From Sphingobium sp. Z007 (GTDB taxonomy: Bacteria; Pseudomonadota; Alphaproteobacteria; Sphingomonadales; Sphingomonadaceae): DNA of 64,000 nucleotides. The position numbers were made by a program, and so were the translations under genes. The stretch's first letter is position 1. Every line of letters starts with the position of its first letter. The notes below the pieces were generated by a model that worked only from the letters and a program-made list of their open reading frames with translations, searched no databases and was not told where the DNA came from. The stretch spans positions 408,001-472,000 of the forward strand of contig NZ_FBXK01000001.1 of assembly GCF_900013425.1 (NCBI RefSeq), in the 5' to 3' direction. This document shows, in pieces, positions 9,139-17,101 of this stretch.

Positions 9139-9882
9139 TCACCGCTTGCCGAAAGTGCCGCCGACCCGGTTGGCGAAGTCCGGCCCGACACCGGGGCTGG
9201 CGACGATCTCATGGGCCAGGCCCGCGTCCAGGGTCATGCCATCGGACGCATTGAGCAGCGCCTTGTTGCCGCGATGGCTGTGCCAGGACAGCGCCATGAT
9301 GTCGCCCGTCAGGCGCGCCAGTTCCTCCTCGAACGCCGCGTCCGTTACGCACAGATTGGCCAGCCCCATCGCCAGCGCCTGCCGTCCGTCATAGGTGCGG
9401 CCCGTGAACATCATTTCGCGCGCCTTGTGCTGCCCCACCCGCCGGGGCAGCCGCTGCGTCATCCCCCATCCGGGCACCAGCGCCCATTTGCCGTGGGTGT
9501 CGGCAAAGCGCGCCGATTCCGCCGCCAGGATGATGTCGGCGGCCAGGACCAGTTCCAGCCCGCCGGTATAGCATGGCCCCTGCACCGCCGCGATGACAGG
9601 CTGGGGCAGGTTCGCCAACCGGGTGATGGTCGCGGCCTGGAAAAATCGGCGCGGCGGCTTCTGCTGCTTGCCAAGGTCCGCGCCCGCGCTGAAGACCGGC
9701 CCCGCCGCGCGCAGCACGACCGCGCCGACCCCGTCGGTTTCGCGTTCCAGATCGGCCAGGTGCGCGTCGAGCGCTGCGAACATATCGACATTGAGCGCGT
9801 TGCGTTTGTCGGGGCGGTTGAGCGTCAGCGTGGCGACGCCATCGGCATCGCTCCGCAGGATCAGCGTCTGGCTATCGGTCAT
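9139..9882 (-). CDS. Enoyl-CoA hydratase/isomerase family protein
   Basis: This is a 247-residue crotonase. It starts at ATG 9882 (MTDSQTLILRSDADGVATLTLNRP), which matches the usual family N-terminus; an ATG at 9918 would extend it by twelve residues. The oxyanion-hole segment FSAGADL and the first glutamate (in GLELVLAAD) are present. The second glutamate position reads ADTHGKWAL, with histidine where hydratases have glutamate. It may therefore be a hydratase with altered activity or an isomerase. It is divergent from an SDR, with a strong copy of the island operator between them. Confidence 0.88.
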   Translation of the reverse strand: MTDSQTLILRSDADGVATLTLNRPDKRNALNVDMFAALDAHLADLERETDGVGAVVLRAAGPVFSAGADLGKQQKPPRRFFQAATITRLANLPQPVIAAVQGPCYTGGLELVLAADIILAAESARFADTHGKWALVPGWGMTQRLPRRVGQHKAREMMFTGRTYDGRQALAMGLANLCVTDAAFEEELARLTGDIMALSWHSHRGNKALLNASDGMTLDAGLAHEIVASPGVGPDFANRVGGTFGKR

Positions 9883-9922
9883 CGGCGCACTATCCCGCCT
9901 TCGGACGCGCTTGTCCATCGCA

Positions 9923-9941
9923 GTTATATAACCTAGTTGAC
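9923..9941. promoter_or_regulatory. Island operator motif, crotonase/SDR divergent promoter
   Basis: GTTATATAACCTAGTTGAC contains the self-complementary GTTATATAAC followed by CTAGTT. It is 41 bases upstream of the minus-strand crotonase start and 55 bases upstream of the plus-strand SDR start, so one site could control both. Confidence 0.7.
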
Positions 9942-9995
9942 AACGCAACCCGGATCGCGGCACCCCGATCATGGATATGGGCGAGGAGAAGCGGG

Positions 9996-10781
9996 TTGGG
10001 CAAACTGGACGGACGGGTCGCCATCGTCACTGGCGGCGGACGCGGCATCGGGCGCGCCACGGCGGAACGCTTTGCACGTGAAGGCGCAACGGTCGTCGTC
10101 GCGACGCGATCCGCCGCGCCGGGGCAGGATGTGGTCGACGCCATCGCCGCAGCAGGCGGCACCGCCATTCTCGAAACCCTGGACATGGGCGATCGGCAGG
10201 CGGTCAGGGCGATGGTGATGCGCACGGGCGATCGGTTCGGACGGATCGACATCGTCCTGCACAATGCGGCCTTTCTGACCCCGGCCAGCCTGGCCGACAT
10301 GCCCGACGATGTGCTCGACGCGATGTTCGACGTCGGGGTCAAGGCCGCCTTCTGGCTGACCAAGGACGCGCTGCCCTGGCTGGAAAAAAGCCCGTGCGGG
10401 CGCATCCTCGTCACATCTTCGGTCGCGGGCAACCGCAAATCGCTGCCCGCCCGCGTCCATTATGGCGCGGCCAAGATGGCGGTGACCGGCTTCGTGCGCG
10501 GCGCGGCGCTGGAACTGGCGCGAAAGGGCATCACCGTCAACGCGATCGAACCGGGGCTGACCCGCACCCACGCGCTCGAATCGAACGCTACCGAAGAACA
10601 GATCGCCGCCATGGGTGCGCAGGTGCCGGTCGGACGCCCCGGCAAGCCGCAGGAAATCGCGGCGGGATTTCTGTTCCTGGCGTCGGATGAAGCCGACTAC
10701 ACGACCGGACAGACATTGACGATGGATGGCGGCGCATCGCTTGGCGACCCGCACGGCCTGCTCAGCGAACGGGAGGACTGA
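9996..10781 (+). CDS. SDR family oxidoreductase
   Basis: This short-chain dehydrogenase of 261 residues starts at TTG 9996, supported by GAGGAGA about eight bases upstream and the immediate MGKLDGRVAIVTGGGRGIG motif. The catalytic YGAAK is near residue 156 and NAA replaces the usual NAG. The C-terminus (TLTMDGGASLG) is typical. It is followed by an ACAD gene with five bases between them and then an HSD10-like SDR, so it belongs to a three-gene plus-strand operon carrying out dehydrogenation and hydroxyacyl-CoA oxidation. Confidence 0.9.
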   Translation: MGKLDGRVAIVTGGGRGIGRATAERFAREGATVVVATRSAAPGQDVVDAIAAAGGTAILETLDMGDRQAVRAMVMRTGDRFGRIDIVLHNAAFLTPASLADMPDDVLDAMFDVGVKAAFWLTKDALPWLEKSPCGRILVTSSVAGNRKSLPARVHYGAAKMAVTGFVRGAALELARKGITVNAIEPGLTRTHALESNATEEQIAAMGAQVPVGRPGKPQEIAAGFLFLASDEADYTTGQTLTMDGGASLGDPHGLLSERED

Positions 10782-10786
10782 TCGCC

Positions 10787-11935
10787 ATGCCGATGAAACG
10801 CAACCATTATACAGACGATCAGGAACAGTTCCGTGACACGTTTCGCCGCTTTCTGGCGCGCGAAGTGATCCCCCATTCGCCGCGCTTTCTCGAACAGGGG
10901 ATGATCGACCGCGACGTCTATCGCCGGGCGGGGGAGGGTGGTTTCCTCTGCTATTGGGTCGATCCGGCCTATGGCGGCCTTGGCCTCACAGACTTCCGCT
11001 ACGATCAGATCATGTATGAGGAAGTGGCCAAAAGCCATGAAACCGGCCTATGGATGGGTGCGCTCAATCGTAATTCGCCGCCCTATATCGCCAAATATGG
11101 CAGCGAGGCGCAAAAGCACCACTTCCTGCCGAAGCTGGTGTCGGGCGAGATGATCTGCGCTATCGCCATGACGGAGCCTGACGCGGGCAGCGACATTGCC
11201 GGTTTCAAGACCCATGCCCGCCCGCTCGGCGATGGTCGCTGGCTATTGAACGGCCAGAAAACCTACATTTCCTATGGCCTGACCGCCGAACTGTTCGTGG
11301 TCGCGGCCAAGACGGACCCGGCAAACCCCCGGCAACTGGGCCTGTTCCTGGTCGAAAAGGGGATGTCCGGTTTCCGCCCCGGCCGCAAGTTGGAGAAGCT
11401 TGGCTTCCTGACGCAGGATACGTCGGAACTTTTCTTCGACAATGTCGAACTGTCGCCGCTGCACGTCATCGGCGATCCGACGCGCGGTTTCGACTATATG
11501 CGCGGCGGACTGGCGGAGGAGCGGATCACCACCGCCGCACAGTCCCTCCCCAATGCGCAGGAAGCGATCCGGCTGGCGGTCGATTTCACCATGGGGCGAA
11601 AGGCGTTCGGCACGCGGATCGCCGATTTTCAGAACACCAAGTTCAAACTGGCCGAATTGCGCACGGAAGTGGACTGCGCCCAGGCCTTTCTCGACCATTG
11701 TGTCGACCTGTTCAACGCAGGCGAGCTCGACCCGGCGACCGCTGCCGCCTGCAAACTCAAATGCAGCGAAGTTCAGGCCCGCGCGGTGGACGAATCGCTG
11801 CAGCTCCATGGATCGGCCGGCTTCATGCGCGAATATCCGATCTGCCGCCTCTACGCCGACGCGCGCATCTCGCGCATTTTCGCGGGCACGTCGGAAGTCA
11901 TGAAAATCGTCATTGCAAAGGACATGCTGGGCTGA
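10787..11935 (+). CDS. Acyl-CoA dehydrogenase, isovaleryl/long-chain type
   Basis: This 382-residue flavoenzyme introduces an alpha-beta double bond into an acyl-CoA and passes electrons to ETF. The FAD-binding segment AIAMTEPDAGSD is near residue 125. GLAEERITTAA carries a glutamate in the position of the catalytic base of isovaleryl-type enzymes. The C-terminus RIFAGTSEVMK has alanine where medium-chain enzymes have glutamate, consistent with that subgroup. The ATG at 10787 follows the SDR stop closely. Confidence 0.93.
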   Translation: MPMKRNHYTDDQEQFRDTFRRFLAREVIPHSPRFLEQGMIDRDVYRRAGEGGFLCYWVDPAYGGLGLTDFRYDQIMYEEVAKSHETGLWMGALNRNSPPYIAKYGSEAQKHHFLPKLVSGEMICAIAMTEPDAGSDIAGFKTHARPLGDGRWLLNGQKTYISYGLTAELFVVAAKTDPANPRQLGLFLVEKGMSGFRPGRKLEKLGFLTQDTSELFFDNVELSPLHVIGDPTRGFDYMRGGLAEERITTAAQSLPNAQEAIRLAVDFTMGRKAFGTRIADFQNTKFKLAELRTEVDCAQAFLDHCVDLFNAGELDPATAAACKLKCSEVQARAVDESLQLHGSAGFMREYPICRLYADARISRIFAGTSEVMKIVIAKDMLG

Positions 11936-11963
11936 CCGGCATCAACATCGGGGAGACTATCCT

Positions 11964-12743
11964 ATGGACGTGAATGGACTTTCGGCCGTCGTCACCGGCG
12001 GCGCTTCGGGCCTGGGCGCCGCCACGGCGCGCGCGCTGGCGGCAAAGGGCGCCAAGGTCGCGATCTTCGACCTCAATGTCGAAGCGGGCGAAGCGATCGC
12101 GCACGAAATCGGCGGCGTCTATTGCGAAGCGAACGTGACCTCCGACGATTCCATCGACGCCGCCTTCGCCAAGGCGCGCGCCGCGATCGGGCAGGAACGC
12201 ATCCTCATCAACTGCGCGGGCATCGGCCCTGCGGCCAAGACGGTCAGCCGCTCGCGGGAGGATGGCTCGATCAAACATTATCCCATGGCCCAATTCAACA
12301 CGATCATTCAGGTCAATCTGGTCGGCACCTTCCGCTGCATCGCCAAGTCGGCGGCGGGCATGGTGACGCTCGATCCGCTGGAATCGGGTGAACGCGGCGC
12401 GATCGTCAACACAGCGTCGGTCGCGGCGGAGGATGGCCAGGTCGGCCAGGCCGCCTATTCCGCGTCGAAGGGCGGCATCGTCGGCATGACGCTGCCGGTC
12501 GCGCGCGACCTGATGGGGGAGGCGATCCGGGTCAACACCATCCTGCCGGGCATCTTCGAAACGCCCCTGATGCTGGGTATGCCGCAAAATGTCATCGACA
12601 GCCTGGGCGCATCGGTGCCTTTCCCCAAGCGCCTGGGCAAGCCGCCCGAATATGCAATGCTGGCGCTGCACCTCATCGAAAACGCCTATTTCAACGGCGA
12701 AGACATCCGTCTCGACGGCGCGATCCGCATGGCGCCGCGCTAA
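11964..12743 (+). CDS. 3-hydroxyacyl-CoA dehydrogenase type 2 (HSD10-like SDR)
   Basis: This SDR of 259 residues resembles 17-beta-HSD10, which oxidises 3-hydroxy- or 2-methyl-3-hydroxyacyl-CoA with NAD+. Visible motifs are VTGGASGLG near residue 10, NCAG, a catalytic AAYSASKGG, and the characteristic PFPKRLGKPPEYAML segment near the C-terminus. The start ATG 11964 has GGGGAG upstream. It is the third gene of the operon with an SDR and an ACAD, giving consecutive beta-oxidation steps in one transcript. A GC-rich hairpin follows the stop. Confidence 0.93.
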   Translation: MDVNGLSAVVTGGASGLGAATARALAAKGAKVAIFDLNVEAGEAIAHEIGGVYCEANVTSDDSIDAAFAKARAAIGQERILINCAGIGPAAKTVSRSREDGSIKHYPMAQFNTIIQVNLVGTFRCIAKSAAGMVTLDPLESGERGAIVNTASVAAEDGQVGQAAYSASKGGIVGMTLPVARDLMGEAIRVNTILPGIFETPLMLGMPQNVIDSLGASVPFPKRLGKPPEYAMLALHLIENAYFNGEDIRLDGAIRMAPR

Positions 12744-12749
12744 AACAGG

Positions 12750-12779
12750 GGCGGGGGCGACGCATCGGGCGCCCCCGCC
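12750..12779. terminator. GC-rich hairpin between convergent genes
   Basis: GGCGGGGGCG and CGCCCCCGCC form a ten-base stem with a ten-base loop, directly between the converging HSD10-like and aldo/keto reductase genes. It probably works in both directions, although there is no clear T-run. Confidence 0.7.
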
Positions 12780-12784
12780 ATCCT

Positions 12785-13828
12785 TCATTCCCCCGACTTG
12801 TAGCGCGCGAACAGTTGCGGATTGCGTTCCTGCGTGAAGATACGGTGGTGCGAATTGGGATAGCACATCGGCGTCTGGCTCGCCCGGTCCAGCGCCTCTG
12901 TCTCCGCGTCGGTCAGCGCCCATTGCGCCGCCGCCAGATTGTCGGCCAGCTGCGCGTCGGTGCGCGCGCCCACCAGAACGCTGGACACGCCAGGACGACG
13001 CAGCAGCCAGTTCAGCGCGGCCTGGCTGTGGCTCACACCGTCCCGCGCGGCGACGATGGCGTCGATCGCGTCCAGCACGGCGGTGCCCGTTGCCGTCTCA
13101 TAGGCCTTGAGCCGACCGCTCTGCTGCAACCGGGTCGCGTCCCCCGTGTCGGCGCGGAACTTGCCCGACAGATAGCCTTGCGCCAGTGGACTCCAGATCA
13201 GCGCGCCCACCCCCTGATCCACGCCACAGGGCAACAATTCCTGTTCGGCGTCGCGCACCATCAGCGAATATTGGATCTGCTGGCCGACATAGCGTTCATA
13301 GCCCTGTTCGCGCGCCACCGCCTGCGCTTTCATCAACTGCCATCCGGCATAGTTGGAACAGCCCACATAACGGACCTTGCCCGCCGTCACCAGATCGTCC
13401 AGTGCGCGCAGCGTTTCTTCCAGCGGCACCAGCGCGTCGAAACTATGCACCTGATACAGGTCGATCCAGTCGGTGCCCAGCCGCTTCAGGCTCGCCTCGC
13501 ACGCGGCGATCAGGTGGCGGCGCGACAGGCCGGTGTCATGGTCGTTGCGGCCCATCCGCCCGAACGCCTTGGTCGCCACGACGACATGCTGGCGCCGTGC
13601 GCCCAGCGCCTCGCCCAATATCTCCTCGGATCGCCCGGCGGCATAGACGTCCGCCGTGTCGAACAGCGTGACCCCCGCGTCCAAGCACATATCGACCTGG
13701 CGGGCCGCATCCGCCCCGCGCGTCGCGCCCACGCCACCAAACTGACCGTCGCCATCGGAAAAGGTCATCGCGCCAAAGCCCAGCACCGAAACCGACAGCC
13801 CGCTACGGCCCACAAATCGCCTCTCCAT
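12785..13828 (-). CDS. Aldo/keto reductase
   Basis: This NADP-dependent TIM-barrel reductase has 347 residues. The catalytic tetrad is visible: aspartate and tyrosine in LFDTADVYAAG, lysine in VVVATKAFG and histidine in DLYQVHSFD. The ATG at 13828 is supported by AGGAGCG nine bases upstream and the family start MERRFVGRSGLSVS. The longer open frame runs through the operator and is rejected. It would reduce an aldehyde or ketone intermediate. It is divergent from a 2-hydroxyacid dehydrogenase, and a related aldo/keto reductase lies at 56870. Confidence 0.91.
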   Translation of the reverse strand: MERRFVGRSGLSVSVLGFGAMTFSDGDGQFGGVGATRGADAARQVDMCLDAGVTLFDTADVYAAGRSEEILGEALGARRQHVVVATKAFGRMGRNDHDTGLSRRHLIAACEASLKRLGTDWIDLYQVHSFDALVPLEETLRALDDLVTAGKVRYVGCSNYAGWQLMKAQAVAREQGYERYVGQQIQYSLMVRDAEQELLPCGVDQGVGALIWSPLAQGYLSGKFRADTGDATRLQQSGRLKAYETATGTAVLDAIDAIVAARDGVSHSQAALNWLLRRPGVSSVLVGARTDAQLADNLAAAQWALTDAETEALDRASQTPMCYPNSHHRIFTQERNPQLFARYKSGE

Positions 13829-13854
13829 ATGCCCGCTCCTTATTCGATGGTATT

Positions 13855-13872
13855 CCAGGTTATACAGGTTGC
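13855..13872. promoter_or_regulatory. Island operator motif, aldo/keto reductase promoter
   Basis: On the minus strand this reads GCAACCTGTATAACCTGG, two AACCT-like half sites. It is 27 bases upstream of the aldo/keto reductase start and about 90 upstream of the divergent 2-hydroxyacid dehydrogenase. Confidence 0.55.
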
Positions 13873-13897
13873 TATCCGCCACCCACGCTCTATCGTC

Positions 13898-13927
13898 AAG
13901 GCAAAGGCAAAGGCAAAGGCAAAGGCG
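13898..13927. repeat. Hexanucleotide tandem repeat (AAGGCA)
   Basis: Four exact AAGGCA units and one AAGGCG unit lie in tandem between divergent promoters, 35 bases before the 2-hydroxyacid dehydrogenase start. Such tracts can change length by slippage and so alter promoter or leader spacing. That effect here is conjecture. Confidence 0.85.
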
Positions 13928-13962
13928 CAGGACAGGAACATGACAATGCGGCGATCCCCCCG

Positions 13963-14901
13963 ATGAGCGGCCCGCGCGTGCTGGTCATGAGCCGGGCCAT
14001 CCTCAGGATGCTGCGTCCTCCGCCGGGCGAATTTGATTATATCTGCCTGGACGATCATGCCGATCGTGACGCTTTTCTGGCCAGCGACGGCGCGGGCATC
14101 GCGGCCATCCTGTGTTCGGGCATGGAACGGCTCGACGTCGCCCGCCTTGCCCTGCTGCCCGATCTCAGGGTGATCGCGGTCGTCGCGGCGGGCATGGCGG
14201 GGATAGATCTCGACGCGGCGCGAGCGCGCGGCATAGCGGTGTGCAACGCGGGCGACATCAATGCGGCCGACGTCGCTGAATATGCCGTCACGATGATGCT
14301 GGCGCACCGCCGCGCGGTGATCGCCAACGACGCCTATGTCCGGTCGGGCCGCTGGGTGGAGGCGCGCCTGCCGCCCGGCCATGCCGTGTCGGCACAGCGC
14401 GTGGGCATCGTCGGCCTTGGCCATATCGGCCATAACATCGCGCGGCGGCTCGACCCCTTCGGCTGTGCGATACGCTGGTGGGGACCAAACCCCAAGCCTG
14501 TATCCTGGCACCGGATGGAGTCGCTGGCGGATCTGGCCGATTGGGCGACGACGCTGATGGTCGCGGTGGCGGGCAATGACCACACGCGCGGCCTTGTCAG
14601 CGCCGACATCCTCGGTCGGGTCGGCCCGGACGGGCTGATCGTCAATGTCTCGCGCGGTTTCGTGATCGACGAACCCGCGATGATCGCGGCGCTGCGCGAT
14701 GGCACGCTGGGCGGCGCGGCGCTCGACGTGTTCGATGGGGAGCCGATCGACGGCAGCGGCTGGGTCGACGTCCCCAATGTGCTGATGGCTCCGCATGTCG
14801 CGGGCGCTACGGTCGAATCACTCGCTACGGTCATGCAGGGCGCGCTCGACAACATCCGCCGCCATTGCGCCGGGGCGCCGCTGGAACGGCGCGTCGTCTG
14901 A
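13963..14901 (+). CDS. D-isomer-specific 2-hydroxyacid dehydrogenase
   Basis: This NAD-dependent dehydrogenase of 312 residues converts 2-keto acids and D-2-hydroxy acids into each other. The nucleotide-binding motif GLGHIG lies near residue 148. The catalytic arginine is in NVSRG, the glutamate in DVFDGEP and the histidine in APHVAG near residue 278, so the triad is complete. No convincing ribosome site precedes the ATG. It stands alone, convergent with the MaoC gene, and its link to the rest of the pathway is not obvious from sequence. Confidence 0.9.
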   Translation: MSGPRVLVMSRAILRMLRPPPGEFDYICLDDHADRDAFLASDGAGIAAILCSGMERLDVARLALLPDLRVIAVVAAGMAGIDLDAARARGIAVCNAGDINAADVAEYAVTMMLAHRRAVIANDAYVRSGRWVEARLPPGHAVSAQRVGIVGLGHIGHNIARRLDPFGCAIRWWGPNPKPVSWHRMESLADLADWATTLMVAVAGNDHTRGLVSADILGRVGPDGLIVNVSRGFVIDEPAMIAALRDGTLGGAALDVFDGEPIDGSGWVDVPNVLMAPHVAGATVESLATVMQGALDNIRRHCAGAPLERRVV

Positions 14902-14927
14902 CCGCGCATGACCGTTGTTTCGTGCGC

Positions 14928-15764
14928 CTACAGGAACGTCATATAGCCATGGTCCAGAACGATGCGGTCGCGTTCGACCACGCGCGCGGTAAAGGCCGCC
15001 GCGCCCGGACCTTCGCGCCAGATCGCCGTCTCGATCGTTTCGCCCGGAAAGACCGGCGCGGAAAAGCGCGCATCCATCCGCCGGATCCGGTCGGGTCGAT
15101 TGTCGGCCAGCGCGCGCAACAACGCCCGGCCAACCACCCCATAAGTCGCCATGCCATGCAGGATCGGTCGCGCAAACCCGGCCGATCGTGCGGCCCTGGG
15201 GTCGATGTGCAGCGGATTCATGTCGCCAGACAATCGGTACAACAAAGCCTGATTGTCGCCGGTCGACAGCGCTATCAATAGGTCGGGTGCGCGGCGGGGG
15301 ATCGGATGGGGCGCAATCTGCCCCTCGGACGATCCGCCGAAACCACCATCGCCGCGCAGGAAATGGGTGTTGCGCACGGTTGCGATATGGCGGCCATCAT
15401 CGGCATGGATCTGACGCGTCTGGTACAGGATCGCGCCTTTCTCCGCGCCCTTGTCCACGACCGGCCCGAATGTCGTATAGCTGGTCAATTCACCCTTGAC
15501 CGGCATGGGCGCGTGCAACGTCGCATGGGTTTCGGCGTGCAACATCTTTTGCCAGGTCACGCCATAGGCCGGGTCGCGCCATACCGATCCGGCATAGGCC
15601 ATGGTGGCAACCATGGTGGGCAGCGCCACCAGACCATCTTCATAGACGAACGGCAATTCGTCCGCGCCCACCCCCAGCGCATAGAGCATCACCTTGAATG
15701 GATTGATCTTCTGCCGCGTCTCGACCGGTGGCAGGTCGATCAACCGCTGTGGGTCAAATGCCAT
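14928..15764 (-). CDS. MaoC-like (R)-specific enoyl-CoA hydratase 2
   Basis: This is a double-hotdog protein of 278 residues. The C-terminal half has the hydratase-2 motif YRLSGDMNPLHIDPRAA near residue 180, with the catalytic aspartate and histidine intact. The N-terminal half (PFVYEDGLVALPTMVATMAYAG) is the non-catalytic hotdog typical of peroxisomal-type hydratase 2. It would hydrate trans-2-enoyl-CoA to (R)-3-hydroxyacyl-CoA. The upstream SDR resembles the dehydrogenase half of the HSD17B4 multifunctional enzyme, so the two genes form a split (R)-specific beta-oxidation pair, separated by only five bases once the SDR frame is repaired. Confidence 0.92.
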   Translation of the reverse strand: MAFDPQRLIDLPPVETRQKINPFKVMLYALGVGADELPFVYEDGLVALPTMVATMAYAGSVWRDPAYGVTWQKMLHAETHATLHAPMPVKGELTSYTTFGPVVDKGAEKGAILYQTRQIHADDGRHIATVRNTHFLRGDGGFGGSSEGQIAPHPIPRRAPDLLIALSTGDNQALLYRLSGDMNPLHIDPRAARSAGFARPILHGMATYGVVGRALLRALADNRPDRIRRMDARFSAPVFPGETIETAIWREGPGAAAFTARVVERDRIVLDHGYMTFL

Positions 15765-15769
15765 GATCG

Positions 15770-16689
15770 TTACACCGGGTCATAGGGCCAGATGTCGCTA
15801 ACCTGCGCCAGCGGCATCATGTCGCCCGCCATCGCGGGCAACAGGTCGCGCACGATGCTGCCGGCTGTCCAGCCCTCCGACCGCTGCATCGTTCTGACCG
15901 GGCGCGGCTTGTTGAACAGGAAAATCTCGTTCCGCCGAACGTCTGGCCGTTCACGTCCCGCGCCCCGTCCGACAGCAAGGCGGCGACCATCGGCGCGATC
16001 TTGTCGGTGGTCATCGTCTGCATCCGCGCCGTGGCCCCTTCATCATCCACCTCGATAGCTGGGATCGTCGCGACCAGGCGGCTCCAGGCGAATGGCGCGA
16101 TGCAGTTGGACCGCACGCCAAAACGCCGCATGTCCAGCGCGATCGCATTGGACAGCGCGAATATGCCCATCTTGGCCGCCGCATAATTGGCCTGGCCGAC
16201 ATTGCCGACCAGCCCGGATGTCGATGTGAAATGGACATAACTGCCCGAACCCTGGTCCTTGAAATGGGGCGCCGCCGCCTTCGCCACATAAAAGGCGCCA
16301 TTGAGATGCACGTCCATCACCCGCTGCCAATCGACGATGCTCATCTTGTGAAAGATGCGGTCGCGCAGGATGCCGGCATTGTTGACGACGCCGTCTATGC
16401 GTCCGAAATGCGCGATCGCGTCGGCTATGATGGAGGCCGCACCCGCCGGTTCCGCAACGCTTGCGCCATTGGCCACCGCCTTGCCGCCCTGGTCGCGGAT
16501 CATGGCCGCCACCGCCGCCGCTGGCCCTGTATCGGCGCCTTCCCCGTGGGCGGAAGTCCCCAGATCATTCACGACCACGCTTGCGCCCTGCCGGGCGCAC
16601 AGCAACGCCACGTCGCGCCCGATGCCGCGCCCCGCACCAGTCACCGCCACAACCTTGCCGTCCAGCCGCGCCGAATCGTTCATCATCAT
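15770..16689 (-). pseudogene. HSD17B4-type SDR, frameshifted near the C-terminus
   Basis: The first 250 residues are a normal (R)-3-hydroxyacyl-CoA dehydrogenase-type SDR: TGAGRGIG, NNAG, catalytic YAAAK and the long NDLGTSAHGEG insertion typical of this group. After VNGQTFG the frame turns into an unrelated serine/cysteine/arginine-rich tail and stops near 15817. The adjacent frame instead continues as NEIFLFNKPRPVRTM and ends in SDIWPYDPV with TAA at 15770-15772, five bases before the MaoC start. An indel around 15931-15936 explains this. The active site precedes the break, so a truncated protein might fold, but a sequencing error or recent mutation is equally likely. Confidence 0.85.
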
Positions 16690-16721
16690 CCCGCAGACCG
16701 CTTTGCCCGATACTAGACCAA

Positions 16722-16739
16722 GCTATATAACCTATTCAA
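16722..16739. promoter_or_regulatory. Island operator motif, SDR-MaoC promoter
   Basis: GCTATATAACCTATTCAA matches the TATATAACCTA core. It is 33 bases upstream of the SDR start. The adjoining TACTAGACCAA at 16711-16721 is identical over eleven bases to half of the TetR-type inverted repeat at 56.8 kb. Confidence 0.6.
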
Positions 16740-16817
16740 CCAGCACCTTGCCCGCTGGCGGTCGCGCTGCGCGCCTGCGGCCGTCGGCGCGCCACCCATC
16801 GCCGCATAAAAAAGCCT

Positions 16818-16965
16818 TCAAATGTAGGATTTTATCTGCTTCAAGGAGATGGTCAGCCCTGCGACCGGGGCCGTCCGCCCGCCGTCCTGCCGTCCATAAA
16901 GGCAAAGGTGACATAAGGTGACATTTTGGCGTGGCGATTGCGGTGCCTTTGTCGCCTTAGTGGCG
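16818..16965. repeat. Dispersed palindromic repeat element, copy 1
   Basis: The element opens with AATGTAGGATTTTATCTGCT and ends with an inverted repeat, TAAGGTGACA...TGTCGCCTTA, which encloses GCGGTGCCTT. A second copy with the same blocks in the same order lies at about 36604-36778. The middle differs in length and sequence between copies. It resembles REP/ERIC-like intergenic repeats, but I do not recognise a named family. Confidence 0.7.
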
Positions 16966-17101
16966 TGGCTTCGCCCTAGATGCCCGATCCGTTCGCAGCA
17001 AAGTGCACCTGGCTAACTATGTTGCTGTTCTCCGGTTGCGCGGCGCGGCGGATCAGGGCAAAGACCGATGCAAACAGGATTTGCAAATCGAGGAGCCTTG
17101 C

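Larger units (their letters stand above)
16690..17101. other. Non-coding region between SDR-MaoC and FadB-like genes
   Basis: These 412 bases hold no convincing gene. They contain the operator next to the SDR, a dispersed repeat copy (about 16818-16965), and the leader of the FadB-like gene with its GAGGAGCC ribosome site. Short open frames here show no family resemblance. Confidence 0.7.

Noticed and set aside
13898..13927. Tandem repeat considered as a CRISPR array
   Set aside because: Units are six bases with no spacers and no cas genes nearby.
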